A stretch of 64,000 bases of DNA. Source: Mesorhizobium sp. 113-3-3. Its GTDB lineage: Bacteria; Pseudomonadota; Alphaproteobacteria; Rhizobiales; Rhizobiaceae. Below the pieces are notes generated by a model, which saw only the letters and a list, made by a program, of their open reading frames with translations, ran no database searches and was not told the DNA's origin. Of the stretch, positions 41,701 through 48,993 are shown one piece after another; within the stretch, counting starts at the first letter, position 1; the number at the start of each line of letters is the position of its first letter. The position numbers and the translations under genes are program-made. The stretch spans positions 3,786,501 through 3,850,500 of the forward strand of contig NZ_AP023243.1 in NCBI RefSeq assembly GCF_016756495.1. The letters are read 5' to 3'.

Positions 41701-43831
41701 CATCGGCGGCGGCGGCGGCGTCGGCGGCTTTTCCGGCAACTATCTCGGCCTCGACCAGGCGCCGGCCACAAGCAGCATGATGATGGCCATGGCCCCGCAA
41801 GGCTTCATGGGCAGTGCCGGCGGCGGCGGCACCGGCGGCGCCATCACCTTCACACAGACGGCCGATCTCGCGGTCATAGGCAAGAACTCCTTCGCGCTGA
41901 TGGAGCAGAGCGCCGGCGGCACCGGCGACATATCGGACAATGGCGACATCAACGTCACCATCGCCAAGGACGTGACGATCACCGGCGGCTCGGGTGCCGG
42001 CGGCGGCATCAGCTACAAGGACGGCAAGAACAATGTGCTGACCAACAACGGCACGGTCCGTTCGGTGTCGCTGATCGACGGCTATGCCATGCGCGGCGGC
42101 GTCGGCAACGAGACGTTCGACAACAAGTTCCTGACAGTCGGCTCGATGGATCTCGGCGCCGGTCTCAACATCTTCAACAACAAGACCAGCGCCGTCTACC
42201 TGATGGGCGACACCGTCTATCTCGACCTGCCGGGCCAGTTCAACAATGACGGTTTTGCTGCTCCCGGCGGGCTCGACCGGGTGATGACAACCGACGTCAC
42301 CGGCAACTGGTCGCAATCGCTTGGTGGCGTCTATCTGCTGGACCTGGACCTCGATCCGGAGGCGGACCGCATCAATGTGAGCGGGACGGCCGACGTCAAT
42401 GGCCTGGTCAGCATCAACATCATGAACCCGGGCGCGGCCTCGCCCGGCAACGAGGACTACATCATCCTGCACGCGCTGGGCGGTGTCACCGACAATGGGC
42501 TGAAGCTCGATACGATCCCGAGCGCGGTGGCGCAGTATTCGCTCAAATATCCGAACCCGGAGGATATCGTCCTCAATGTCGACATCAATTTCGCCCGTAC
42601 CGGCCTGACCGAGAACCAGACGGCGGTGGGTTCAGCGATCAACGCCATCCAGACCGATCTGACGTCGCCGAACTTCACCCAGATCGCCAATGCGATCTTC
42701 TATATCCCGACGCTCGATCAGCTTGGCGCCGTCTATGACGCGATCTCGGGCGAGGGCGTCAGCGGCTTCCAGCAGCCGGAGTTCGACGCCAACAGCACCT
42801 TCCTGGCGCAGATGAACCGGCAGTCCGACGCCTGGCGCATGGGCCTCACGACGGACCCGATGAGCCAGTCGCTGAAGCCGTCGGAGGCGGCCTATGCCGA
42901 ACCGCCCGGCAAAGCCAATCCGTTCGATTCCTTGACCAAGGCGCCCAACGAGCAGCGCTGGAGTTACTGGGCGACGGCGGGCGGTAATTCGGGTGCAGTT
43001 ACCGGTGATCCGGTGGTCGGCAGCGCGGCCCTTGGTTACAAGTCCGGCAACTTCGCCGTCGGCCTGGACTCGCAGGGCGATCCCGATGTCCTGATGGGCT
43101 TCGCGCTGGGTGGCGTCGCCGGATCCTTCGCCGTGCCCGACCGTGAAACCTCCGGCAACATCATTGGCGGCCATGCCGGCGCCTATGGCGCGCGCAAATG
43201 GGGCCAGTTCTATATCAACGGCTCGCTGGCGATGGATCTCTACAGCAACACCATCGACCGCTTCACCTCGGTGCCTGGCGCGCCCAATCCGCTCAATCCG
43301 GTGCCGGCAATCACCAGGGAACACTGGACCGGTGATTTCATGAGCGCCGGCTTCGGCACCAGTCTCGAGGCCGGCTGGCGGCAGCCTTTCGGCGCCGGCG
43401 CCATCACGCCGTTCGCCGGGCTGCAATTCCAGGCTCTGGCGATGCAGGCCTTCTCGGAGAAGTCGGCCAGCGACGGAGCGCTGGGCCTCGACTTCGACAG
43501 CCGCACGGTCATCTCGCTGCCGGTCTCGCTCGGCCTGCAACTCGACACGACGATGGCGATCGGCGAGAGCAGGACGCTGCAGGCCTGGGGCCGCGCCGCC
43601 TGGCTGCATGAGTTCAGGCCGGACCGCTCGGTGGAGCCCACCTTCCAGGCGGCACCTGGCTATGCCTTCGTCGTTCAAGGGGCAGGGGCGGCCGAGGACG
43701 CGATCACCGTCAACGCCGGCGTCAAGCTGAACTGGAGCGCCAACACATCGGTCTTCGCCACCTTCGACGGCAAGTTCGCCGATAGGGCGCAGACCTATGG
43801 CGGCAATGTCGGGTTCAGGCTGAACTGGTAG
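32750..43831 (+). CDS. Giant Gly-rich repeat autotransporter (type Va secretion)
   Basis: An outer-membrane autotransporter of about 3,693 residues. The N-terminus is a long basic leader (about 27 residues) and a hydrophobic core (FAAIAAILMALTLFV) with cleavage near AEA-TC, like extended signal peptides of large autotransporters. The passenger (about 50-3400) holds some 43 units of about 64 residues centred on AQS[IV]GGGGGNGG followed by a VTVTSTGNI-type strand set, predicting a very long beta-helix. The last 290 residues, from WSYWATAGGNSG, form the autotransporter beta-barrel and end with FRLNW, the terminal aromatic needed by the Bam machinery. Of three close starts, ATG 32750 is best spaced from AGGGGG. 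Probable adhesin or surface fibre. Confidence 0.93.
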   Translation: MTRVRWDVAESRLLSGWLKQRFLGLSGFAAIAAILMALTLFVGSTGPAEATCTGPSGGVETCAGSGTQSDISYTAPGVTTLNINTLTIDPSRISLTGSGAAPSAPGEAHYTCSTGIASDCTITLAVPANGSNPAQPEKCVVNSGATSGATCVAPPPVAAGGPSGNSGPTLVVNYNQPTANTNTPNSGAVIATGNIGVLGASNGSRGGNGSNGYVFSDGGDGANGADGGTVTVNVDGAVKTSNNCVLPTACPNAGIVASSVGGDGGDGGDAKGISGDAGDGGLGGSGGFATVNFNSGSVETLGNYSAGIAAISQGGHGGNGGGGGGLVFNPGGGSPAGAGGNATVFTGVGTTITTHGIYSHGIAAQSIGGGGGGSAGGFGLFSSSGGGGGNGGNGGIVQVTNNANITTWGNNSQGILAQTIGGGGGDGGSNFGLFASGGSGSLGGNGGPANVVTVGVTNSGAIVTHGQESNGILAQSIGGGGGNGGNSGGLVSLGGDGASTTNGGIVEVTNTSAGSISTDGKQSAGIFAQSVGGGGGNGGTSGGLFSAGGKGGAGGNGARVTVINAGDIETGKNGAGSVNSAGIFAQSVGGGGGNGGGAFSGGIGFSVAIGGAGGSGGTSGAVEVLRDANDTAYSIITHGDQSDAVFAQSIGGGGGNGGFSVSGAVGVLALAMGGAAGNASDGNIVTVETAGSLTTYGQGSRGIFAQSIGGTGGNGGAAIAVAVNATGTFAAAIGIGGNGGAGGASKLVTVSSLSDISTAGNNAGGIVAQSVGGGGGNGGYAIGGAIGGAVGIAVNIGGKGAGGGAGADVIVGSSGSIHTKGNNSTGILAQSVGGGGGNGGFTISAALGGGAASVGLGGAGADGSNAGNVTVNADGAGHTVATAYAGTWNLVTEGKNAVGIQAESIGGGGGNGGFSGSLAAGGLVGVGVSLGGTGGGGGDAGTATVNNGKKVGNTLTQNNILTIEDNSTGILAQSIGGGGGNGGFAVTLSVSGSYEGAGGAAAVSVGGSGATGGVGKDVFVTSYGNIATYGKQSDGIMAQSIGGGGGNGGFSVAGTFTTGALGASVAVGGSGGSGQSAGAVTVTSTGNIQTHGDQSIGIMAQSVGGGGGNGGFAGAGAITLQGVSAAVGLGGSGAGGGSAKTVRVTSTGDITTYGDQAIGILAQSVGGGGGNGGSTVSLALAKDAGIGVALGGKGGAAGDGLDVTVIATGNISTGAGFISGGVRGTGAAGILAQSVGGGGGNGGFAGTLGGGKSIAVGVAFGGSGAGGGSADIVKVTSTGNIATNFDNSSGIIAQSIGGGGGNGGFSVAVSGALGDPDAATASVAIGGKGGVGGVGKDVTVTSTGTITTTGKFSNGILAQSIGGGGGNGGFAVAGSATTGNAGIGVGVGGTGATGSTSGKVIVNSYSLVGANGQPVLQAPASNIVSIWTQGDNSSGIFAQSVGGGGGSGGFAGSLGVGLGGGGLGVSIGGGAGSGSTAETVTVTSYNNILTGGKDSFGIMAQSVGGGGGNGGFAIALAGSKDMAASVAVGGSGSSGGDAAVVTVTSHGNIETDGDGSHAIFAQSVGGGGGNGGGAIAGTLTGEGTGSLAVGVGGSGDNGGNAKSVTVTSTGNLRTEGLKADGILAQSIGGGGGNGGFSGALAITTGAGAIGVGVGGSGKGGGNADTVTVTSTGNIVTLKNGSNGILAQSVGGGGGNGGAAVTIAGAGQKAAAAVSVGGSGAKGGTSQLVTVNNIGTINTTGDKANGILAQSIGGGGGTGGFAISGEMVVDGAGGAAVSVGGNGGTGQDGGRVIVNSNVGTTLAGNNATIHTVGGDSNGIFAQSVGGGGGDGGFSGAVSVTGQNAKAAIGVSVGGSGAGSGDGKAVNVTSVDNILTQGNGANGILAQSVGGGGGNGGFSFAATIKGSLGKNPSKNGAVSVSLGGGAGSGGDAEKVTVDSTGIIQTGGNKAFGVLAQSIGGGGGTGGLSVAAALNLGEGGNQITAAVGGEGGGGGTGGEVLLTRHGSTITTGDQSIGLFAQSVGGSGGNGGMAISGVIAGTDAKTLSASVGGFGGAGTNSSKVTVDNTGAISTYGVESHAIQAQSIGGGGGNGGMAVSAVIGSLGTGTNFNAGVTVGGFGGDAGFAGDVFVTNHGLLQTGLLAAGQTTTNGDGAYGIFAQSVGGGGGSGGNAITGVLGLKGNNAGTQVNVSVAVGGSGGNGNTGGNVTIRQYGGIETNGMGAFGILAQSIGGGGGTGGRANSISLQLGAKCTLPKVCEPAGGKPNWNLQATVGGAGGTGNDAMTVDVGNYDFITTHGDKSSGIVAQSIGGGGGIGGDAYVGTGGLLAIPYVPVDPTLLLKPLGTSSLTRSGTVAIGGNGAGGGNGGTVIVANEGVITTHGTKSDGIHAQSIGGGGGDGGDGEAGALGTVGIGGKGKAAGNGGSVTVTNGKADLSQAGTAIIQTFGTGTLPADVPPNTKPEEGFSAGIFAQSVGGGGGTGGGAGGLLSLGGSGKAGGIGGHVEVNNYGGILTHADDSVGIFAQSIGGGGGAGGSLGISAIAVGGAGGASGNGGQVDVVNSAMIETHGIDSYAIQAQSVGGGGGSGGGKNGGITGSIPALISIGGAGGSSGIGGIVNVTNNNSLHTYGAGADGINAQSIGGGGGSGGRAIGFIAVGGKGGDVGNGTMAGSNGGGGAVTVNNSANGTITVEGVGAHGIFAQSVGAGGGSGGGAFGVSIVPVAIGVGGGGGSSGDGGVVTVNNHGDITTVSASSVAIFAESIGGGGGTGAMSVAASPAPGAFTFGIGGDGGANGKGGNVNVTNFSDGIIHTKGFGSTGIMAQSVGGGGGAGGASYSVSGGPPGLAIALGGKGAAGGDGGFVTVINNGAMQLDGDNSVAIFAQSVGGGGGSGGTAIAAAIGVPVFIGGDTGATGKGGDVTVTNTGQIRLTGNGSVGIFAQSVGGGGGVVTAGTDGIVQAVAGGSGNGGVVTINSNVAMLITGDNSVGVFGQSIGGGGGVGGFSGNYLGLDQAPATSSMMMAMAPQGFMGSAGGGGTGGAITFTQTADLAVIGKNSFALMEQSAGGTGDISDNGDINVTIAKDVTITGGSGAGGGISYKDGKNNVLTNNGTVRSVSLIDGYAMRGGVGNETFDNKFLTVGSMDLGAGLNIFNNKTSAVYLMGDTVYLDLPGQFNNDGFAAPGGLDRVMTTDVTGNWSQSLGGVYLLDLDLDPEADRINVSGTADVNGLVSINIMNPGAASPGNEDYIILHALGGVTDNGLKLDTIPSAVAQYSLKYPNPEDIVLNVDINFARTGLTENQTAVGSAINAIQTDLTSPNFTQIANAIFYIPTLDQLGAVYDAISGEGVSGFQQPEFDANSTFLAQMNRQSDAWRMGLTTDPMSQSLKPSEAAYAEPPGKANPFDSLTKAPNEQRWSYWATAGGNSGAVTGDPVVGSAALGYKSGNFAVGLDSQGDPDVLMGFALGGVAGSFAVPDRETSGNIIGGHAGAYGARKWGQFYINGSLAMDLYSNTIDRFTSVPGAPNPLNPVPAITREHWTGDFMSAGFGTSLEAGWRQPFGAGAITPFAGLQFQALAMQAFSEKSASDGALGLDFDSRTVISLPVSLGLQLDTTMAIGESRTLQAWGRAAWLHEFRPDRSVEPTFQAAPGYAFVVQGAGAAEDAITVNAGVKLNWSANTSVFATFDGKFADRAQTYGGNVGFRLNW
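33665..41960 (+). repeat. About 43 coding repeats of about 190 bp in the autotransporter passenger
   Basis: The DNA word encoding AQS[IV]GGGGGNGG (GCGCAGTCG or GCGCAATCG followed by GGCGGCGGCGG and AATGGCGGC) recurs every 170-240 bases through the gene. Unit lengths vary and the connecting strands differ, so the array is old. Runs of GGC codons make slippage and recombination between units likely. Confidence 0.88.
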
Positions 43832-43935
43832 GCGAGGGCACGATCGCTCGCCTGTTCAATACCGGCGACCTTACCGCCGGCAGGCAACTCCGAGGCATCG
43901 ATGCTTGCCTCCGCCGCCGGGCTGCGTGATCACCG

Positions 43936-43965
43936 GCCCTTGGCGCGCAATCGCGCGCCAGGGGC
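43936..43965 (+). terminator. Strong hairpin after the autotransporter gene
   Basis: GCCCTTGGCGCGC pairs with GCGCGCCAGGGGC around an AATC loop (13 bp with one G-T pair), about 105 bases after the stop. A weaker AGGCGAG/CTCGCCT hairpin is at 43830-43853. Neither has a U-tract, so termination is likely but not certain. The rest of 43832-44129 shows no gene. Confidence 0.5.
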
Positions 43966-44129
43966 GGGCAGACCATGCTCGGCATACCGGCGGGGCGGGA
44001 GTTGTCGAGATGCCTGCTTGCGGAGGTCGGCCAACAGCTGGCCATTTGAAAGCCAATCGAAGCCGTCATCAAAAATGAACGGAACTTTTTAGCCGTTCCT
44101 TCATATATGCATGCTTTCTAATTTAAGCT

Positions 44130-45359
44130 ATGGCTTTCAATCGCTTCACCCGAATTCGGCTCGTCGCGACCGGTATACGCCGGAGCACAAGGGCGAATGT
44201 TGCCACCATCTTCGCCCTCAGCCTACCGATCGTCGTCGGCGCAGCCGGCTTCGGTGTGGAAACCTCCTACTGGTACTACAACAGCCTGAGACTGCAGGCG
44301 ACGGCCGATGCCGCGGCCTATGCCGGCGCGCTTGAACAGATCTCGGGTTCCGACAAGCCGACGATCGTCGCGGCCGCGACGCAGTCGGCAGCGACGAACG
44401 GGCTGGGCTCCGGCACGATCACCGTCAACACGCCGCCGGCGTCCGGGCCGAATACGGCGAAGAAAGCGGTCGAGGTCATCGTCGGCCAGAACCTCAACAG
44501 GATGTTCACCTCGATCTTCACCCAAGGCCAGGTGCCCGAGCAGGCGAGGGCGGTGGCTCTAATCATCAACGCTTCGAAGGCCTGCGTGCTCGCGCTCGAC
44601 CCATCCGCCTCGCAGGCGGCGCTGTTTTCCGGCAACACCAGCGTCAAGATCATTGGCTGCTCGGTCATGGCCAATTCGATCGCATCGGATGCCATCAAGC
44701 TCCAGGGCTCGGCGGCCCTCCAGGCCGATTGCCTGATATCGGGGGGCGGTGTTTCTCTCAGCAATCCCGTTACGACCGTCTGCGCGGCCCCGATAACCCA
44801 GGCGCTGCCTGCCGCCGATCCATTTGCCGACCTGCCGGCCCCGGCCGCTTCGAACCCGTGCCAGAACGCCAACAAGTCGACGTTGAAGCCCGGCACCTAC
44901 TGCAGCGGGCTCAGCCTCAGCGGCACCGTCACGCTGCAGCCCGGCGTCTATGTCATCCAGAGTGGCGATTTCAAGGTGAATGCGAACGCCAATGTCTCAG
45001 GTGACGGCGTCACGATTTACCTCGCCGGCGGCTCGCGCGTCTCGATGAATGGCAACGCCACCGTGTCCCTGAGCGCGCCGACGTCCGGCATCTATTCCGG
45101 CGTGCTGATGTATGGCGACAGAACGAGCACCGGCGGACAGAGCACCTTCAACGGCACGGCGGATTCGCTGCTGACGGGCGCGCTGTATTTCCCCAAGCAG
45201 CAGGTCAATTATCTCGGCAATTTCTCCGGCAAGAACGGGTGCACCCAGGTCGTTGCAGATCTGATCCAGTGGTCCGGCAGCTCAAACATCAGCCAGGATT
45301 GCACGAGCCTGGGAATGCGCGACATTCCGGCGACGCAGTCCGTCGCGCTGGTCGAGTAG
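44130..45359 (+). CDS. TadG-like pilus assembly protein (Tad/Flp-type, N-terminal TadE/G-like helix)
   Basis: A 409-residue protein. The N-terminus NVATIFALSLPIVVGAAGFGVETSYWYYNSLRLQATADAAAYAGA (residues 23-67) is the Tad-type leader: a hydrophobic helix followed by an amphipathic A-D-A-A-A-L/Y pattern. The C-terminal part (about 240-400) is a Ser/Thr/Asn/Gly-rich beta region with four or more Cys. TadG is an envelope protein linked to the Flp pilus machine. It starts a three-gene operon with two TadE-like proteins, 6 bases apart and then overlapping. No tadA, rcpA or flp gene is in the window. Confidence 0.82.
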   Translation: MAFNRFTRIRLVATGIRRSTRANVATIFALSLPIVVGAAGFGVETSYWYYNSLRLQATADAAAYAGALEQISGSDKPTIVAAATQSAATNGLGSGTITVNTPPASGPNTAKKAVEVIVGQNLNRMFTSIFTQGQVPEQARAVALIINASKACVLALDPSASQAALFSGNTSVKIIGCSVMANSIASDAIKLQGSAALQADCLISGGGVSLSNPVTTVCAAPITQALPAADPFADLPAPAASNPCQNANKSTLKPGTYCSGLSLSGTVTLQPGVYVIQSGDFKVNANANVSGDGVTIYLAGGSRVSMNGNATVSLSAPTSGIYSGVLMYGDRTSTGGQSTFNGTADSLLTGALYFPKQQVNYLGNFSGKNGCTQVVADLIQWSGSSNISQDCTSLGMRDIPATQSVALVE

Positions 45360-45364
45360 CCTCC

Positions 45365-45805
45365 GTGAAACGTCGATCAAAGCGAATCCTTGGCGACGCT
45401 TCAGGTGTTGCCGCGGTCGAGTTCGCGATGGTGCTGCCGTTCCTGTGCGCGGCGCTGCTCGGTATCATCGACGGCTGGTCCTATGTGACGAGCTCGCTGT
45501 CGATGCGCGCCGGGGTGAAGACCGCCGCGAACCTGATCATGGAAGGATCGGCCAATGACACGGCGACGCAGGCCGTTGCCATTTCGAGCTGGGAGAAACG
45601 GCCGGCGGATGGCCAGGTCACGCTAAGCCGGATCTATATGTGCGGGACGACGGTGGTCGACGCCTCCACTCTATGCAGCGGGCCAAAGGTGCCGTCGGTC
45701 TATGTTCAGATCCAGGCATCCGCTACCTGGACGCCGCCCTTCACCTTCGGCGTCTTTTCCGCTTCCAGCGTCATCGGCCATCTGGAGGTGATCCGTGTTC
45801 GCTAG
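45365..45805 (+). CDS. TadE-like pseudopilin
   Basis: A 146-residue protein starting with GTG at 45365 ([11 protein letters not shown]), with a prepilin-like N-terminus in which [25 protein letters not shown] (about residues 14-38) carries the Glu+5-like acid and hydrophobic helix of TadE. The remainder is a small beta domain with two Cys (YMCGT, TLCSG). TadE-type pseudopilins are processed by TadV and support Flp pilus assembly. It overlaps the next gene by 11 bases. Confidence 0.85.
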   Translation: MKRRSKRILGDASGVAAVEFAMVLPFLCAALLGIIDGWSYVTSSLSMRAGVKTAANLIMEGSANDTATQAVAISSWEKRPADGQVTLSRIYMCGTTVVDASTLCSGPKVPSVYVQIQASATWTPPFTFGVFSASSVIGHLEVIRVR

Positions 45806-46199
45806 GGCAGGCATCTTCAGGCAGGATCGATCGGGCGGGGCCGGGTTGGAGTTCGCGCTGATCGCGCCGTTCCTGATCATATTGCTGTTCGGGATCTTCG
45901 CCTTGGGCTGGTCGATGCATTCGGTGTCCAGCGTTCGCTACACGCTTGAGACATCATCGCGCTCGCTGCAGCTTCAGAACACGCTGACCCAGGCGGACAT
46001 CCAGTCGATCGCCACGCAGAAGTTGCAGGCATTGGGTCTGAAGGATGTGAACGTGACGATCGCCATCGACCCGGTGAGCGGCGGCTTCCGCATGGCGCAT
46101 CTGACCGCCACCTATGCCTTCGTCGTCGATTTTCCTTACCTCAGCACCTTTCCGATCAACTACGCCACGACCGTTACCGTGCCGCTGGTCGGCGGTTAG
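45795..46199 (+). CDS. TadE-like pseudopilin (second copy)
   Basis: A 134-residue TadE-type protein with GTG start. The helix [39 protein letters not shown] (about residues 14-52) has the conserved Glu after a small residue and a long hydrophobic stretch. The C-terminal part is a beta domain without Cys, ending [10 protein letters not shown]. It overlaps the preceding gene by 11 bases. It is convergent with the J-domain gene, with about 30 bases between stops. Confidence 0.85.
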   Translation: MFARAGIFRQDRSGGAGLEFALIAPFLIILLFGIFALGWSMHSVSSVRYTLETSSRSLQLQNTLTQADIQSIATQKLQALGLKDVNVTIAIDPVSGGFRMAHLTATYAFVVDFPYLSTFPINYATTVTVPLVGG

Positions 46200-46230
46200 G
46201 CAATCGGACGCTGACCAGGGCTTGCGCGTT

Positions 46231-46767
46231 TCAGCCCGCATGGTCCAGCAGTCTTGTCGTGGTGTCACGGCGATGTTCGGAATTGGCGCGATCGATGCCT
46301 TCCACGGTGATCGCGAAGGTTCCGTTCTCGATCCTTCCAATCCAGCCCTTGGCCTTCAGATACCAGAGATGAAACTCAAGATGCTCTCGTGGACAGCCTG
46401 ACAGACGTTCGATCTCTGTATCGCCGATGCCGGGATTGTTTACGTCCTGTCGGCGTTTGACGTAGAGCAACGAGAGCAATTTTGCCTGAATGGCCACATC
46501 ACGTTTGATGGTTGTATTGCTGCTGGCATCCCCGATCAGCTCTGTGCGCAGGTTCAAATGCTCTTTGTGCTGAATGTCATACCGCGCGCGCTTGACCGGA
46601 TCCTTGAGAACATTGTGGGCTTCCAGGATTTCGCTGAAGCGCGATTCATTGCCGGTGTCCTGATTGTCAGGATGGTAGCGCATGGCAAAATAGCGGAATA
46701 CCCGTTCTATCGTTTCCGAGTTGGCGTTCGGGCTGATTTCCAGAAGTTCGTAGTAATCAACGAACAA
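46231..46767 (-). CDS. J-domain protein with a C-terminal winged-helix-like region
   Basis: A 178-residue protein. Residues 3-66 are a J domain with the essential HPD at 32-34 (YHPDNQ), so it should stimulate an Hsp70 (DnaK) partner. It lacks the Gly/Phe and zinc-finger regions of DnaJ. The C-terminal half (about 85-165) reads like a winged helix: AIQAKLLSLLYVKRR, then EIERLSGCPREHLEFHLWYLKAKGWIGRIENGTFAITVEGIDR. A TTG start at 46767 is used because GAGGGGG lies upstream and no ATG fits. It is convergent with the Tad genes. Confidence 0.8.
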   Translation of the reverse strand: MFVDYYELLEISPNANSETIERVFRYFAMRYHPDNQDTGNESRFSEILEAHNVLKDPVKRARYDIQHKEHLNLRTELIGDASSNTTIKRDVAIQAKLLSLLYVKRRQDVNNPGIGDTEIERLSGCPREHLEFHLWYLKAKGWIGRIENGTFAITVEGIDRANSEHRRDTTTRLLDHAG

Positions 46768-46841
46768 GATGGCGCCCCCTCAACATCGCTATTGCGCATA
46801 CCGTCGAGAGCATGACCGCTGACGGCAAGAAACCACCGTCC

Positions 46842-47015
46842 TCAACTTGCGGGGCGGATCGGCGCGAACTGGAGCTGGTCGAGGGAATCCGAGCGTGACA
46901 TTGCAATCAGCCGCGCCGCGGCGAAGGCGGCCAGAATGATCAAAACAGCCGTGAGGTTAAGGAAGGCGGGTGATGCAAAAATGCTCCCGCTCGGATCATA
47001 GCAACTCAGTTCCAT
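46842..47015 (-). CDS. Small single-pass membrane protein (57 aa)
   Basis: A 57-residue frame from ATG 47015 to TGA 46842. It has a short Cys-containing N-terminus (MELSCYDPSG), one hydrophobic helix (about 17-38: AFLNLTAVLIILAAFAAARL) and a polar tail with Ser/Asp/Gln. GAAGGGG lies upstream. It is below usual size limits for gene calling but has plausible composition, and it is just upstream of the J-domain gene on the same strand. No family recognised. Confidence 0.5.
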   Translation of the reverse strand: MELSCYDPSGSIFASPAFLNLTAVLIILAAFAAARLIAMSRSDSLDQLQFAPIRPAS

Positions 47016-47186
47016 GGCGCTCTACCCCTTCAGCGACCTGATGGTTGGATAATGATCCGGCATTACGAGGAATACAAGCACTTGCTAATAAGATGGTTGA
47101 CGCGGTTGCTCTGGGCTCAGCCAAGGGCGTCTGAGAGACGACTGAATATTCTGCAAATAGGGGATGGAGCTCAGCGCTCGAAAGCC

Positions 47187-47261
47187 TGGTACGCCCAAGG
47201 GGAATCGAACCCCTGTTACCGCCGTGAAAGGGCGGTGTCCTAACCGCTAGACGATGGGCGC
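47187..47261 (-). tRNA. tRNA-Glu (anticodon UUC)
   Basis: 75 bases with encoded CCA. The acceptor GCGCCCA pairs with TGGGCGT, the anticodon stem is CCGCC/GGCGG with loop CTTTCAC (anticodon TTC), and the T arm is AGGGGTTCGATTCCCCT. The fold and identity elements match tRNA-Glu. Confidence 0.96.
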
Positions 47262-47276
47262 GCTCAGACGAAGCGG

Positions 47277-47305
47277 CTTATACTGACGTTGTGCGCAACC
47301 GGCAA
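47277..47305 (-). promoter_or_regulatory. Promoter of tRNA-Glu
   Basis: On the minus strand TTGCCG (-35, 47300-47305) and TATAAG (-10, 47277-47282) are separated by exactly 17 bases. Transcription would begin about 9 bases before the tRNA 5' end at 47261. Confidence 0.6.
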
Positions 47306-47523
47306 CCCGTCAGGTGCCGCCTTGGACAACTTTTTTGCGGGGCTTTGGAATTAGGGGTTTCACCGCGACCGCATGGCTTGTGGAGACCCCCCATCGCTCC
47401 GCCCGTGGATGACGAAGTTGAGGACGCTTCGGCCAATCTCGAATGTTTGCGGATGTTCCACTGGAGCGATGTTGGCGGAACAATCCTGGCAGCCAACAGC
47501 CTTTGGCCCGTCAAATCGTGCCT

Positions 47524-48777
47524 TTAGCCGTCGCCACCGCCGCTGCGCCGGCGGCAGCGCCAGTTCCAGTCGCGCTCGGGGCCGACGTCGACATGGACCG
47601 ATTCGGTGTGGCAATAGGTGCCGACGCCACCGCGGCCGGGCATGGTCCTGATGTAGTTCGCCAACTCCCATTTGGAGACGCCCGGCACCTGGATGTCGGC
47701 GGCGGCGCAATACATGTGCAGCGAGTTCTTGGCGCCGTTGGCGCGGCGGTTGCGGGCCGGGTCGCGGTAACCTGATGTGACCACCATCTTGCGGCCGTAA
47801 TGGCCTTCGATCGTCTTCAGTACGCGCACCAGCGACGGCTTCAGGCAGGCGACGTCGACGGTTTCGTTCTGCTTCAGCAGGCCGTTGGGCGCGAGACGGG
47901 CCATGCCGGCGGCGGACGCAACCTGATAGCTGCCGCCGATCGGACCCTCGTCCTCATTGAGATCGACGTCGCTTTCGTCGTCGAGGCCGGATTTGCGCTT
48001 GATCTCGAACAGGGCGGTCTGGCGCACGCCGGGCAAGGCATCGCTGCCGGTGATGTGGCCGGCATCGTCGCCGGTCGAGGCCAATTGTATCGGCTTTGCC
48101 GTGGAGTCGGCCGAGGCCAAAGTGATGATCGGCTTTGCCGCCGCAGGCGCGGGCTTGGCCTGTGCGGCCGGCTGTTCGCCCGATCGCGTGTTGATCAGCG
48201 GAGCCGGTGTGGCCGAAGCGGGCGTGGCGCCGAACATCGAGGCCAGGAAGCCCCGTTTCTTCGGCGCGTCGGCTTGTGGCGGCTCACCCGCGGTCACATA
48301 GACCGGATTGTTCATCTCCGGCGCCGCGGCCGGCTTTGGCGTTGTCACCGCGGCATCGGCGGCGGCGATCTTCTGGGCGACCGCGTCGGTCTGCTGCGCC
48401 GTCTGGGTCGGCTGCTGCAAGGCCTGCGGCGTTTGTCCCGCGATCGTTTCAGCGCCGGCCGGCGTTGTCAGCGGAAAGGCGGCCTGCGGCTTGGCCACCG
48501 GCACGTAGGCGACTTTTTCGGGCAGCGCCGTATCACCTTCGCTCATCACGGTCGTTTGTGTGGCTGTTGTCTGCGATGTCGAATCGGCGGTGGCGACGGG
48601 CTTGCCGGTGGCGGCCGCGTTGATGTCCGAGGAAGAGGCGTTGTAGCCGGGCATTCCGACCGACATTGTCGGGTCGCCGGCCGATGTGCAGGAGGCCAGG
48701 AGCACGCAGAAGAGCGCTGCCAAGATGGCGCTGCGTTCTCCCTTTGCGAGGCTCCATCCTGCTGATTTCAAAGTCAA
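47524..48777 (-). CDS. M15-type (D-Ala-D-Ala carboxypeptidase-like) lipoprotein
   Basis: A 417-residue lipoprotein. The lipobox LLASC near residue 28 follows a signal sequence, then about 230 residues of Ala/Pro/Thr/Gln-rich low-complexity linker, and a C-terminal peptidase M15A-like domain. There TSGYRDPARNRRANGAKNSLHMYCAAADIQV gives the zinc His and Asp, and ESVHVDVG gives the second zinc His. Such enzymes trim or bind peptidoglycan stem peptides. The low-complexity linker would let the domain reach the wall. TTG 48777 with GAGGGGG upstream is my start; a start at 48819 is possible. Confidence 0.83.
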   Translation of the reverse strand: MTLKSAGWSLAKGERSAILAALFCVLLASCTSAGDPTMSVGMPGYNASSSDINAAATGKPVATADSTSQTTATQTTVMSEGDTALPEKVAYVPVAKPQAAFPLTTPAGAETIAGQTPQALQQPTQTAQQTDAVAQKIAAADAAVTTPKPAAAPEMNNPVYVTAGEPPQADAPKKRGFLASMFGATPASATPAPLINTRSGEQPAAQAKPAPAAAKPIITLASADSTAKPIQLASTGDDAGHITGSDALPGVRQTALFEIKRKSGLDDESDVDLNEDEGPIGGSYQVASAAGMARLAPNGLLKQNETVDVACLKPSLVRVLKTIEGHYGRKMVVTSGYRDPARNRRANGAKNSLHMYCAAADIQVPGVSKWELANYIRTMPGRGGVGTYCHTESVHVDVGPERDWNWRCRRRSGGGDG

Positions 48778-48993
48778 ATTCCCCCTCGATGTCCGGTCGG
48801 TACGTCCTTGGCGAGGCACTGGAAGCCGCTGTCCAAGGTGACCTTTGTCTCCGATCCGGAAACGAGACCTGTGTCAAATCCGCAAGCCTGGAAGTATTTT
48901 TGCAGTGATTGCCAAATTGCGGCTGCTAGATGGTTGACGACACCATTTCGCCCGCTTTTGACAAGCCGTCAACTCACCACACATTACAGTCCG

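Noticed and set aside
38843..42472. A 1,209-codon open frame on the minus strand opposite the autotransporter
   Set aside because: It is antisense to the Gly-codon repeats; its product is an Ala/Asp/Arg-rich periodic string without domains. High GC and repeat structure keep the frame open.
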